Part shown: positions 8,900 through 17,960 of the stretch, piece after piece
Position numbering within the stretch: position 1 is the first letter of the stretch
Layout of the letters: each line of letters opens with the position of its first letter
DNA from: JAWKJY01 sp041393535
GTDB taxonomy: Bacteria > Actinomycetota > Thermoleophilia > Gaiellales > Gaiellaceae
Direction of reading: 5' to 3'
Assembly: GCA_041393535.1 (NCBI GenBank)
Contig: JAWKJY010000005.1
Coordinates: forward strand, 62,001 to 126,000
DNA length: 64,000 nt
Notes under the pieces: generated by a model
What the model saw: only the letters and a program-made list of their open reading frames with translations
What the model was told of the DNA's origin: nothing
The model's database searches: none
Translations under genes and position numbers: made by a program

Positions 8900-9553
8900 T
8901 CAGCAGGCGGCGCAGCAGCCGCGGCCGCGCCAGCTCTGCAGGCCCTCGCGGACCGCGATCGCCGCGATCGCGAGCGCCGCGGCCGGATCGAGCCACCACC
9001 AGCCGAGCGCGGCGTTCGCGAGCAGGCCCGCGAGGACGGCCGCGGCGAGGTAGGCGCAGACGAGGTTCTGCGTCCCCTCGCCGTGCGTGGCGACCGACCC
9101 GAGCTGCCGGGCGACCCGGTGCTTGGCCCGACCGAGCAGCGGCATCCCGATCAGGCTCGACGCCGTCAGGCCGATGCCGAGCCAGCTCGTCCCCGGTCGG
9201 TCGCCGGTCGCGAGCCGGTCGATCGCCTCGTAGGCCACGTAGGGTGCGAGCAGGAAGAACTGGACGGCGACGAGCTTCTGCGCTCGCGCCTCGGCGTGCC
9301 CGGAGCGCAGGCGCGTGCCCGTGAAGCGCCAGACGATCACGAGGCTCGCGAGGCCCTCGACGACCGAGTCGATGCCGAAGCCGACGAGGGCGATCGAGCC
9401 TGCGAGCACGCCGGCCGTGAGCGCGATCGCTCCCTCGGCGCCCATCCAGGCGAGCGACAGCCAGGAGAGCAGGCGCGCCCTCCGGGCGGCCGCGAGCCAC
9501 TCGGGCCCGTGCGCCGGGGCGGGCCCGGCGAGCGGGAGCTCGCGCGCGCTCAC
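8900..9553 (-). CDS. Cation-transporter-like membrane protein (CDF-type)
   Basis: A 217-residue protein with about five membrane segments. It resembles the transmembrane half of cation diffusion facilitators, with acidic residues at GFGIDSVVEG and a WWWLDPAAALAIAAIA helix, but it lacks the cytoplasmic C-terminal domain and ends in a cysteine tail GCCAAC. It likely exports a heavy metal such as Zn, Cd or Co. The GTG start overlaps the stop of the ArsR gene as GTGA, so it is translationally coupled to that metal sensor. This short actinobacterial type may be a divergent CDF subgroup. Confidence 0.72.
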   Translation of the reverse strand: MSARELPLAGPAPAHGPEWLAAARRARLLSWLSLAWMGAEGAIALTAGVLAGSIALVGFGIDSVVEGLASLVIVWRFTGTRLRSGHAEARAQKLVAVQFFLLAPYVAYEAIDRLATGDRPGTSWLGIGLTASSLIGMPLLGRAKHRVARQLGSVATHGEGTQNLVCAYLAAAVLAGLLANAALGWWWLDPAAALAIAAIAVREGLQSWRGRGCCAAC

Positions 9554-9903
9554 GTCACGGCGGGGCTCGCGGTCAGCTCGCCCAGCAGCTGGCGCCCGCG
9601 CTCGGTGATCGCGTACATGACCAGCTTCCCGTCGCGGCGCGAGCGGACGAGGCCCGCGCGTCGGAGCGCCGCGAGGTGGTGCGAGACGAGGCTCTGGCTG
9701 CGCTCGACGATCCACGCGAGATCGCAGACGCAGAGCTCCTCCGTCGCGTCGAGCGCCGCCGCGACGGTGAGCCGCGTCGGGTCGCCGAGCACCTTCGCCG
9801 TCTCGGCGGCGGCCGCCGCCGCGCCCGGGTCGAGCCGCTCCCGCCTCAGCCGCTCGGCGAGCGGGAGGTCGAGGCACAGGACGTCGCAGGTGTCGCCGGG
9901 CAC
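9550..9903 (-). CDS. ArsR/SmtB family metal-sensing repressor
   Basis: A 117-residue winged-helix repressor. Residues 54-70 hold the metal-site-like ELCVCDL motif at the recognition region (alpha3 type, as in ArsR/CadC), followed by SQSLVSHHLAALRRAGLV, the DNA-recognition helix, and the wing SRRDGKLVMYA. Extra N-terminal cysteines (CDVLCLD) suit a CadC-like or CmtR-like site for soft metals. The start is GTG at 9903 with TAGTAT 6 nt upstream. An operator overlapping that -10 implies autoregulation of the arsR-transporter operon. Confidence 0.88.
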   Translation of the reverse strand: MPGDTCDVLCLDLPLAERLRRERLDPGAAAAAAETAKVLGDPTRLTVAAALDATEELCVCDLAWIVERSQSLVSHHLAALRRAGLVRSRRDGKLVMYAITERGRQLLGELTASPAVT

Positions 9904-9906
9904 GTG

Positions 9907-9932
9907 AACATACTAACGAGTGTGCATATGTT
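9907..9932 (-). promoter_or_regulatory. ArsR operator overlapping -10 box
   Basis: AACATA (9907-9912) and TATGTT (9927-9932) are perfect inverted half-sites whose starts are 20 bp apart, two helical turns. The right part contains CATATGTTTGA, close to the SmtB/ArsR-type operator core. The -10 hexamer TAGTAT of the ArsR gene (9915-9910, minus strand) overlaps the left arm, so a bound repressor would block the promoter. Confidence 0.6.
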
Positions 9933-9980
9933 TGAGCGGGCTGATCCCCGGCCGCGCCGTCGACCGTGCCGCCGGGCGCA

Positions 9981-10919
9981 TCAGCGGGCCGTCGCGAGCA
10001 GCGTCGCGACCGAGGCGACGTAGGCGGCGACGAGGATCAGGCCGAGCGGACGGCCGAGTCGCCCCGCCCCCGCCACGGCGAGGAGCGCGACCAGGCCGAG
10101 GCCGTACGCGAGGCCCACGGCGATCTCGCCCAGCTCGAAGCGGATCGGCTGGATCAGCGCGACGACGGCGACGATGAAGCCGCCGTTGAAGACGTTGCTG
10201 CCGATCACGTTGCCCAGCCCGATCTCGCCGTGGCCGCGCAGCCGGGCGACGAGCGCGGTCGCAAGCTCCGGGGCGGACGTGCCCACGGCGACGATCACGA
10301 CGCCGACGACGAACGGGTCGAGGCCGAGCTCCGTGCCGATCGGCCTCGCGCCCGCGACGATCAGCCGGCCGGCGAGCACGAGCAGCGCGATGCCGGCGAC
10401 CGTCACCGCGACGAGCCGGCCGCGGCCGCGCTCCTCCCCGATCGCGTCGGCCGTCGCGGCGCTCCGCTCGCGCCGGGCCTCGAGGGTCGTGAGCACGAGC
10501 CAGAGCAGGAAGACGACGAGGAGCACGCCGCCGTCCGCCCGGGAGATCGTCTCGTCCAGGGCGAGGACGGCCAGGAGCGCGGGGAGGGCGAGCGCGAAGA
10601 GCACGTCGCGACGGAGACCGGCCTGCCGCGTCGTCGCGAGCGTCCCGAGCAGCAGCACGAGCCCGAGGACGAGGCCGACGTTGACGACGTTGCTCCCGAG
10701 CGCGTCGCCGAGCGCGAGGCCCGGCGTCCCGGACCTGGCGGAGGCGATGCCGACGGCGAGCTCCGGGCTCGACGTGGCGAACGCGACGACGGTCGCGCCG
10801 ACGATCCCTCCCGGGATCCGCAGCCGGGTCGCGACCCCGACCGCCCCGCGGACGAACAGCTCGCCCCCGGCCGCCGCACAGCCGAGCCCGGCCAGGAGGA
10901 CGAGGACGTCTCGGGTCAA
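9981..10919 (-). CDS. CaCA family Na+(K+)/Ca2+ exchanger
   Basis: A 312-residue membrane exchanger with about ten helices arranged as two inverted repeats. The alpha-repeats are VVAFATSSPELAVGIAS followed by GDALGSNVVN, and IVAVGTSAPELATAL followed by GNVIGSNVFN. These carry the paired acidic and GSN motifs that bind Ca2+ and Na+ in YrbG/NCX-type proteins. It should extrude Ca2+ or another cation by antiport. I place the start at TTG 10919, which overlaps the ATPase stop (TTGA), so translation is coupled to the upstream P-type ATPase gene. Confidence 0.88.
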   Translation of the reverse strand: MTRDVLVLLAGLGCAAAGGELFVRGAVGVATRLRIPGGIVGATVVAFATSSPELAVGIASARSGTPGLALGDALGSNVVNVGLVLGLVLLLGTLATTRQAGLRRDVLFALALPALLAVLALDETISRADGGVLLVVFLLWLVLTTLEARRERSAATADAIGEERGRGRLVAVTVAGIALLVLAGRLIVAGARPIGTELGLDPFVVGVVIVAVGTSAPELATALVARLRGHGEIGLGNVIGSNVFNGGFIVAVVALIQPIRFELGEIAVGLAYGLGLVALLAVAGAGRLGRPLGLILVAAYVASVATLLATAR

Positions 10920-13687
10920 CGACCGGGCGTGCGCGGGCGCCCGGCGCTGCCGCGTCGCCGTTCGGGCGCGCCGCCCAGCCGCTTCTCGAGCGCGATCAGG
11001 AGCATGACGCCGGTGGCGACGCCCGCGGCCACGAGCCACTGGACGCCGCCGATCGGCTCCGTCTCGAAGAGCGTGTTCATGAACGGCACGTACGTGAACG
11101 CGAGCTGGAGCGCGACGACGAGCGCGATTCCCCAGTAGACGCTCGGGTTCGCGAGCAGCCCGACCTCGCGCGCCGAGCGGGCCAGCGACCGGCAGTTGAG
11201 CAGGTAGAGGGCCTCGATCAGGACGATCGTCGCGATCACGGTCGTGCGGGCCTCCTCGACCGTGGCTCCGCGCGCCTGCTCCCACTCGAACACGCCGATC
11301 CCCGCGCCGAACATGAGCAGCGCGACCAGGCCGATGCGCTGGATCGCGAGCCGTCCGAGCACGGGCTCGCCGAGCCGGCGGGGCGGGCGGCGCATCGTGT
11401 CCGGCTCGCGCGCCTCGAGCGCCAGGGGCAGCGCCAGGGCGACCGTCGTCACCAGGTTGATCCAGAGGATCTGCACGGGCAGGACCGGCAGCGTGAGGCC
11501 GAGCGCGATCGCGAGCAGCACGAGCAGCGACTCGCCGGCGCTCGTCGGGAGGATGAAGACGATGCTCTTGATCAGGTTGTCGTAGACGCGGCGCCCCTCC
11601 TCGATCGCGGCCTCGATCGTCGCGAAGTCGTCGTCGCGGAGCACCATGTCGGCGGCCTCCTTGCTCACGTCGGTGCCGCTGACGCCCATCGCGACGCCGA
11701 TGTCCGCCTGCCGCAGCGCGGGCGCGTCGTTGACCCCGTCCCCGGTCATGGCGACGATCTCGCCCGAGCCCTGGAGCGCGCGGACGAGGCGTAGCTTGTG
11801 CTCGGGCGCGACGCGCGCGAACACGGACGCGGTGGCCGCCTCGCGCGCGAGCTCGTCGTCCGTCAGCCGGTCGAGCTCGGCGCCCGTGAGCGCGCGGCCG
11901 ACGCCGGCCTCGATCCCCACGGCGCGGGCGATCGCCGCGGCCGTCCGCGGGTGGTCGCCCGTCATCATCGCGACCCTGATGCCGGCCGAGTGGCATGCGG
12001 CCACGGCGCGCACCGCCTCCTCGCGCGGCGGGTCGAACAGCCCGAGCAGGCCGAGCAGCGTGAAGCCGTCCTCGAGGTCGACGCGCTCCAGCGCGCGGGC
12101 GGGGCCCTCCTCCGACTTGGCGGCGACGGCGAGCACGCGTTGGCCCGCCCCCGCCATCCGCTCGGCCTCCTCGAGCACGGCTCGCGCATCGAGCCGCTCG
12201 TTCCAGGCGACCGTCTCGCAGCGGGCGATCACCTCCTCGGGCGCGCCCTTGACGACGATCCACGGGCCGATCGCCTCGGTCGCGTGCAGCGTCGCCATGA
12301 AGCGGCGCTCCGACTCGAACGGCAGCGCGTCCAGCCGCGGGCGAAGGCGCTCCGTCCGGTCGCGGTCGATCCCCGCCTTCCCTGCGGCGGCGACGATCGC
12401 GCCCTCGGTCGGATCCCCCTCGACCCGCCACCCCTCGTCGCTCTCGACCAGGCGCGCGTCGCTGCAGAGGAGCGCGGCCTCGAGCAGCCCGGCGACCGCC
12501 GAAGGCGGCTGCGCGAGCGAGCGCCCGTCGAGCAGGAGGGCGCCGCTGGGCCGGTAGCCGGAGCCGGTGAGCTCGATCCGCTGCCCGGCGTAGGCCTCGA
12601 CCACGACCATCTCGCTGCGGGTGAGCGTGCCCGTCTTGTCGGAGCAGATCACCGTCGTCGAGCCGAGCGTCTCGACGGCCGGCAGCCGCCGCACGACCGC
12701 GTTGCGCGCGGCCATGCGCCGCACTCCGGCAGCGAGCGCGATCGTCATGATCGCCGGCAGCCCCTCCGGGATGGCCGAGACGGCGAGCGCGACCGCGGCG
12801 AGGAACCCGTCCAGGAGCTCGTAGCCCCGCAGCCACGCGATCCCGAACGTCAGCGCGGCGAGCGCCGAGATCGCGATCGTCAGCGTCCTGCTGAACGCCG
12901 CGATCCGCCGCGTCAGCGGCGTCGCGAGCGGCTCGGCCGCCCCGACGAGCGCCGAGATCCGGCCGAGCTCCGTCGCCGAGGCCGTGGCGACGACCGCGGC
13001 GCGACCCTGCCCGCCGGTCACGCGGGTTCCCGCGAACACGAGGTTCCGCCGCTCCGGCAGCGGCGTCTCGGCGGGCAGCGCGCCCGCCTCGAGCTTCTCG
13101 ACCGGGACCGACTCGCCGGTCAGGAGCGCCTCGTCGACGAGCAGCCCCCGGGCCTCCAGCAGCCGGCAGTCGGCCGGCACCTTGTCGCCCGCGTCGAGGA
13201 CGACGACGTCGCCCGGGACGAGCTCCCGGGCGTCGACCGCCTGCACGACCCCGTCCCGGACGACGGTCGACTCGAGCGCGACCAGCTCGAGCAGCGCCTC
13301 GACCGCACGGCCCGCCCGGCGCTCCTGCACCACGCCGACGAGGGCGTTCGCGACGACGACCCCGAGGATCACGCCCGCGTCGATCCAGTGGCCGAGCGCG
13401 CCCGTGACGGCGGCCGCCACGAGCAGGACGGCGATCAGCGGCTGGGCGACCTGCCGCCAGAGCAGGATCGCCAGGCCGTCCGACGGCTGGCGCGGCAGCT
13501 CGTTCGGGCCGTGCCGGTCGAGCTCGCGCCGGGCCGCGGCCGACGCGAGGCCGGCCGGCGACGACCCCAGCCGGGCGAGGGCGTCTGCCGCGTCGATGGC
13601 ATGCCAGCCGCCCGCGTCCCCCGTCGGGGGGGCCGCTCCTGCGCCGGCGTCCGCTGCGCTAGCCGGGGCCGGCGGCGCCGGGTGCAT
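10916..13687 (-). CDS. P-type cation-transporting ATPase (type IIA/IIC-like)
   Basis: A 923-residue P-type ATPase. The N-terminal cation-ATPase domain carries LARLGSSPAGL. The actuator has the LLTGESVPVEK motif. M4 has AIPEGLPA as in SERCA-type pumps. The phosphorylation site is SDKTGTLTRS, and the P domain ends with MTGDGVNDAPAL. M6 reads NLVTTVALALPLALE: the Asp that ligates calcium in SERCA is replaced, so Ca2+ specificity is not certain. I choose ATG 13687, just after a GGGGGGAGGG ribosome site; an ATG at 13714 is possible. It overlaps the upstream USP-CBS gene and the downstream exchanger start. Confidence 0.9.
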   Translation of the reverse strand: MHPAPPAPASAADAGAGAAPPTGDAGGWHAIDAADALARLGSSPAGLASAAARRELDRHGPNELPRQPSDGLAILLWRQVAQPLIAVLLVAAAVTGALGHWIDAGVILGVVVANALVGVVQERRAGRAVEALLELVALESTVVRDGVVQAVDARELVPGDVVVLDAGDKVPADCRLLEARGLLVDEALLTGESVPVEKLEAGALPAETPLPERRNLVFAGTRVTGGQGRAAVVATASATELGRISALVGAAEPLATPLTRRIAAFSRTLTIAISALAALTFGIAWLRGYELLDGFLAAVALAVSAIPEGLPAIMTIALAAGVRRMAARNAVVRRLPAVETLGSTTVICSDKTGTLTRSEMVVVEAYAGQRIELTGSGYRPSGALLLDGRSLAQPPSAVAGLLEAALLCSDARLVESDEGWRVEGDPTEGAIVAAAGKAGIDRDRTERLRPRLDALPFESERRFMATLHATEAIGPWIVVKGAPEEVIARCETVAWNERLDARAVLEEAERMAGAGQRVLAVAAKSEEGPARALERVDLEDGFTLLGLLGLFDPPREEAVRAVAACHSAGIRVAMMTGDHPRTAAAIARAVGIEAGVGRALTGAELDRLTDDELAREAATASVFARVAPEHKLRLVRALQGSGEIVAMTGDGVNDAPALRQADIGVAMGVSGTDVSKEAADMVLRDDDFATIEAAIEEGRRVYDNLIKSIVFILPTSAGESLLVLLAIALGLTLPVLPVQILWINLVTTVALALPLALEAREPDTMRRPPRRLGEPVLGRLAIQRIGLVALLMFGAGIGVFEWEQARGATVEEARTTVIATIVLIEALYLLNCRSLARSAREVGLLANPSVYWGIALVVALQLAFTYVPFMNTLFETEPIGGVQWLVAAGVATGVMLLIALEKRLGGAPERRRGSAGRPRTPGR

Positions 13688-14957
13688 CTCCCTCCCCCCA
13701 CGTGGTCGCGGCATGGACGAGCAGGTCGCGATGCGCGAGCATCCCGACCGGGACTCCGTGCCGGACCACCGGGAGGTGGCCGACCCGGTGGTGCAGCATC
13801 CGCTCGAGCGCCTGCTGGACGGGCTCGTCCTCGACCGCGGCCAGCACGGGCGTCGTCATCACGGCGTCGACGCCGCGGTGCCGCGCGGTCTCGTACGCGC
13901 GCTCGAGCGCGTCGCCGAGCAGCAGCTCGCCGAGGACCCTCGGCGCGCGCTGCTCGGTGCCGTAGCGCGTCGTCCACAGCACCACCTCGCGCCCGGCGAA
14001 GTCCGACTCCGTGACGATCCCGACGAGCCGACCGTCGGCGTCGACGATCGCCAGCGCGCCGATCCCGTGCTCGACCAGCGAGCGTGCGACGTCCTCGATC
14101 GTCGCGTCAACGCGCGCCGTGACGACCGGCGCGCTCATCAGGTCGCGGACGAGCGTCTGCCGCGGGATCGGCGGGCGGTCGCTCGGGGCACGGACGACGA
14201 GCACGGAGCAGGCGGCGCGATGCGCGATCCGCTCGCTCGTGCTCGCGAGCGCGGGGAGGCCGAGGAGCCCGCGGCTGCCGACGACGACGAGATCGGCGCC
14301 GGCGGACGAGGCGACGAGTGCCTCGAGCGGGGGGCGGTCGCTGACCACGAGCATGTCGGGCGCGACCTGCTCCTCGATCAGATCGGGATCGATCCCGCGC
14401 GGTGCGCCGCCGGCGACCACCCGGAGCGCGGCCCCGAACCGGTCGCGGAGGTCCCGGCCGGCTGCGAGCGCGAGCGCCGCCTCCGGCGACCCGTCCGAGC
14501 CGACGACGAGCGCCGACGGGAACCGGCCCGGGTCGTCTGGGGGCCGCGCGACCAGCACGGAGCAGGGCGCGTGGTGCACGGCGGAGCTCGCGACGCTGCC
14601 GAGCACGATTCCGGCCGCCCGTGAGCGTCCGTGCGTGCCGACGGCGAGGAGCGTCGCCTCGCACCGCGAGGCCTCGTCGAGCAGCGCGACGGCCGCGGCG
14701 CCCTCGATCAGGCGCGTCTCGACGGCGCAGCTCGCGCCGACCGCGTCCCGGGCCGCCGTCAGGGCGGCTTCCGCGTCCCGGCGGAGGTCGGCCCGCGGCG
14801 GCGGCCCGGCGTCCCCGGCGCCGAGGACGAGTTCCCAGGCATCGACGACGGCGACGAGCACGACGCGCTCGCGGGCGAGGCGGCCAGCCTGCCGGACGGC
14901 CACGAGCCCCTCGGGCGATCCGTCCACCCCGCAGACGACCCGGTCGAACGGCGACAC
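13659..14957 (-). CDS. Tandem universal stress domain - CBS pair fusion protein
   Basis: A 432-residue cytoplasmic fusion. The first USP domain (about residues 1-140) ends with GTHGRSRAAGIVLGSVASS, a full G-2x-G-9x-G-S ATP-binding motif. A second USP domain runs to about 265. Two CBS domains follow (MSAPVVTARVDATIEDVA and MTTPVLAAVEDEPV). USP and CBS modules bind adenine nucleotides, so this looks like an energy sensor. It is the first gene of an operon with a P-type ATPase (28-bp overlap) and a CaCA exchanger, suggesting nucleotide-gated control of ion transport. Confidence 0.88.
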   Translation of the reverse strand: MSPFDRVVCGVDGSPEGLVAVRQAGRLARERVVLVAVVDAWELVLGAGDAGPPPRADLRRDAEAALTAARDAVGASCAVETRLIEGAAAVALLDEASRCEATLLAVGTHGRSRAAGIVLGSVASSAVHHAPCSVLVARPPDDPGRFPSALVVGSDGSPEAALALAAGRDLRDRFGAALRVVAGGAPRGIDPDLIEEQVAPDMLVVSDRPPLEALVASSAGADLVVVGSRGLLGLPALASTSERIAHRAACSVLVVRAPSDRPPIPRQTLVRDLMSAPVVTARVDATIEDVARSLVEHGIGALAIVDADGRLVGIVTESDFAGREVVLWTTRYGTEQRAPRVLGELLLGDALERAYETARHRGVDAVMTTPVLAAVEDEPVQQALERMLHHRVGHLPVVRHGVPVGMLAHRDLLVHAATTWGEGDAPGAAGPG

Positions 14958-15137
14958 GGCTGCCTCCTCCTTGCGCGGCTGCCCGGTCGCCCTCGCGGGA
15001 GACCGGGCCGGCCGGGACCGCGCGCCGTCCGGGGACGGCGCCCTCGTCCCTCCATTCTCCCCCGGTCGGGGTCGGCCCTCGCGCGTGCAATCGCGGATCC
15101 TGCCTCCGCAGGAAGCCGCAGTCCGCGACCGGGACGG

Positions 15138-17891
15138 CTACTCGCCGACGGTGGGGCGATCTCCGCCCGCCGACAGCCCGGCGATCCGCCCGGCGAGCTC
15201 GGCGCGCGAGCGGACGCCCAGGTGCCGGTAGATGCGCGTCAGGTTCGCCTCGACCGTCCGCACGGAGACGAACAGCGCGTCGGCGATCTCGCGGTTCGAG
15301 CGGCCCGCCGCGACGAGGCTCGCGATCCGCCGCTGCGTGTCGGTCAGGCCGCCGCCGGCCGGCCGTCGCCCCGGCAGCCGCTCGAGCTCGGCCGCTGCCT
15401 GCGCCTCCCACAGCGGCGCCCCGAGCCGCGCGAACGCCGCCCGGGCGCCCGTCAGCGCCTCGCGCGCCGCGGCCCGGCCGCCGGCGCGACGCTCGACGCG
15501 GCCGGCGACGAGCAGCGTCCGGGCCCGCTCGAACGGCTGGTCGAGCGCAGCGTGCAGCTCGCCCGCCTCGGCGAGCGCGGCCCGCGCCTCGTCGTGCGCG
15601 CCGGCGGCGCTCGCGAGCAGCGCCCGGCAGCGGCACGCGGCGGCGATCATCGAGCGGCGCCCGACCGCGCGGGCCCGCTCCTCGAAGCGCGCGAGCGCCG
15701 CCCGCGCCTCGTCGCCGCGCCCGAGGGCGCAGCGCGCCTCGACCGCGTCCGGCAGGAAGCGCAGGAAGCTCGGCTCCCGCACGCCGGCCGCGAGGGTCGA
15801 CTCGACGAGCGGCGCGAGTAGCGCGTCCGCGTCCGCGGGCTCGCCGCGCGACAGCTCGAGGAACCCGAGCGCGGCGACGGCGGTCAGGAGCGGCGCGAGC
15901 GCGCCGTGCTCCTCGGCGATCCGCCGGGCCGCGCTCGCGTTTCGACGCGCGGCGTCGACGCGGCCCCGATGCGCGTCGGCGAGGGCCTGGAGGCCGAGCG
16001 CGAACGACTCCGACGGCGGCGGGACGCCGAGCTGCGCGAGCTCGACCGCCTCGCGCGCGAGCGCGTCCGCGTCGTCCCAGTCACCCGCCCAGCTCGCGAA
16101 CTGGCTCTGGTAGAGGAGCAGGGGCAGCGCGAGCTCGCCGTCGCGCTCGATCGCCGGTCGATGGAGCTCCTCGAACACCCGGCGGGCGGTCGCGGCGTCG
16201 TCCGCGTGGCCCGCGAGCGACGAGAGGGCGAAGCTCGGCAGCCACTCGTACGGCACGCCGTCGACGTAGCGCTCGTCCGCGATGGCCTCCTCGAGCGACG
16301 CCCGGTCGAAGCCGAGCCCGGCGGCGAACGAGTTGACCGCGACCCGGGCCCGGGCGAGCGCGACGAGGCCGGGGTCCCCGGCGGCCCGCGCGAGCGCGAG
16401 CGCCCGGTCGGCGGTCGCGAGGCTCGCGTCGATCTGGCCCGCGAGGCAGGTGAGGAAGGCGCGCGCGTGCTCGATCCGGGCCGCGAGCGCGGCGTCGCCC
16501 GCGGCCTCGACCTCCGCCTCGGCGAGCGCTGCGAGCGCGGCCGGGACGTCCTCCGAGACGTAGCGGGCGTTCCCGAGCCCCTCCAGGATCGCCGCGCGCT
16601 CCCGCCCGTGCCCGACCCCGACGAGGGCCTGCTCGTGGAGCCCGGCCGAGCGCGCGCCGTCGCCTGCCCGCAGCCGCAGGGCCGCCGCGGCGAGCAGGCG
16701 CTCGCGCCGGTCGGGGTCGGTCGGTGTGAGGCGGGCGGCGTGCTCGGCCAGCTCGGCCGCGGCGCGGCGCGCCCGTCGCGCGTCGGCCGCGGCGGCGAAG
16801 CCCGCGAGCGCGTCGGCGACCCGCTCGTCCGGCTGCTCGGTCGCGAGCGCGAGGTGGATGCCCCGCTCGTCTCCGGCGACCACCTCGGCCAGTCGCCGGT
16901 GCGCGTCGCGTCGCTCCGCCTCGGATGCGCTGGCGCGGGCCGTGGCGGCGAGGAGCGGATGGTCGAAGCGGAGCCGGTCGCCCTCGGCCACGAGCACGCC
17001 GCTCGCGAGCGCCGCGGCGACCCCATCGGGGTCGCCGGTCGCCGCCTCGACGGCCGCGCGCGTCGGCTGGGCGAGCGTCGCGGCGAGGAGGACGGCCGCG
17101 CGCGCCGCCTCCGGGAGGTCGGCCAGCCGCCCGGCGAGCAGCGCCGCCGCGCTCTCCGGCAGGCGCAGGCGGCCCGCGCGCTCGATCCGCGTCGCGCCAC
17201 CCGCGCTCGCCCTCACGACCTCGAGGGCGTGGAAGGGGCTTCCGCCGCTCATCGCGTGCAGCGCCTCGGCGGCCTCGCGGGAGAGCCGGACGCCCAGCCG
17301 GGCGTCGACCACCGAGGCGAGCTCGCGCGGGTCGAGCGGCCCGATCCGGAGCCGGGTCAGCTCGACCGGCGCGGTGTCGAGCCCGAGCGGCGCCGGCTCC
17401 TCGATCTCGGTCCGGCGCGCGAGCACGAGCCGCAGCCCGCGGGCGCGGCGCGCGACGAACGCGACCGCGTGCGCGGTCGGCTCGTCGAGCCACTGGACGT
17501 CGTCGATCGCGATCGCCGTCGGGGCCGCGTCCACGAGCGCCCGCGTCGCGCGGGCCACGGCGAGCAGGCTCGTCGCGTCCTCGGCCGGCCCGCGCTGGAG
17601 CGCCGCGTCGAGCGCCCGCCGCTGCGGCGCGGGCAGCGCGGCGAGCGCGGCCGGGTCGACGCCGCCCAGCAGGTCGCCGAGGGCCGCGAACGGCAGCGCG
17701 ATCTCCGCCTGGGCGGGCCGGGCCGCGAGCACGCGCAGGCCGGCCGCGCGCGCCGCCTCGACGGCCGCCTGCCAGAGCGTCGTCTTGCCGATGCCGGCCG
17801 GGCCCTCGCGCAGCAGCGCGCCCGCCGGGCCGGCGGCCGGTGCCACTGCGCGCTCGATCGCCGCGAGCTCGGTGTCCCTGGCCACCACCAT
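15138..17891 (-). CDS. LAL-type LuxR transcriptional regulator
   Basis: A 917-residue regulator of the large ATP-binding LuxR (LAL/MalT-like) class. The N-terminal AAA/NACHT-like ATPase has Walker A EGPAGIGKTTL and Walker B AIAIDDVQWLDEP. A long TPR-like alpha-helical middle region follows. The C-terminal GerE-type HTH (about residues 850-905) reads LTDTQRRIASLVAAGRSNRE, then ADALFVSVRTVEANL. These proteins activate target operons when a ligand binds the helical domain. The target is unknown; the neighbouring selenoprotein gene lies upstream on the same strand, 69 bp away, and could be in the same transcript. Confidence 0.92.
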   Translation of the reverse strand: MVVARDTELAAIERAVAPAAGPAGALLREGPAGIGKTTLWQAAVEAARAAGLRVLAARPAQAEIALPFAALGDLLGGVDPAALAALPAPQRRALDAALQRGPAEDATSLLAVARATRALVDAAPTAIAIDDVQWLDEPTAHAVAFVARRARGLRLVLARRTEIEEPAPLGLDTAPVELTRLRIGPLDPRELASVVDARLGVRLSREAAEALHAMSGGSPFHALEVVRASAGGATRIERAGRLRLPESAAALLAGRLADLPEAARAAVLLAATLAQPTRAAVEAATGDPDGVAAALASGVLVAEGDRLRFDHPLLAATARASASEAERRDAHRRLAEVVAGDERGIHLALATEQPDERVADALAGFAAAADARRARRAAAELAEHAARLTPTDPDRRERLLAAAALRLRAGDGARSAGLHEQALVGVGHGRERAAILEGLGNARYVSEDVPAALAALAEAEVEAAGDAALAARIEHARAFLTCLAGQIDASLATADRALALARAAGDPGLVALARARVAVNSFAAGLGFDRASLEEAIADERYVDGVPYEWLPSFALSSLAGHADDAATARRVFEELHRPAIERDGELALPLLLYQSQFASWAGDWDDADALAREAVELAQLGVPPPSESFALGLQALADAHRGRVDAARRNASAARRIAEEHGALAPLLTAVAALGFLELSRGEPADADALLAPLVESTLAAGVREPSFLRFLPDAVEARCALGRGDEARAALARFEERARAVGRRSMIAAACRCRALLASAAGAHDEARAALAEAGELHAALDQPFERARTLLVAGRVERRAGGRAAAREALTGARAAFARLGAPLWEAQAAAELERLPGRRPAGGGLTDTQRRIASLVAAGRSNREIADALFVSVRTVEANLTRIYRHLGVRSRAELAGRIAGLSAGGDRPTVGE

Positions 17892-17960
17892 CCGCTCGGC
17901 CTCCCCGCTCGTCCCTCGCGCGGGATTCTCGCAGAGGCGTCGCCGAGGGGCCGGCGCGCG

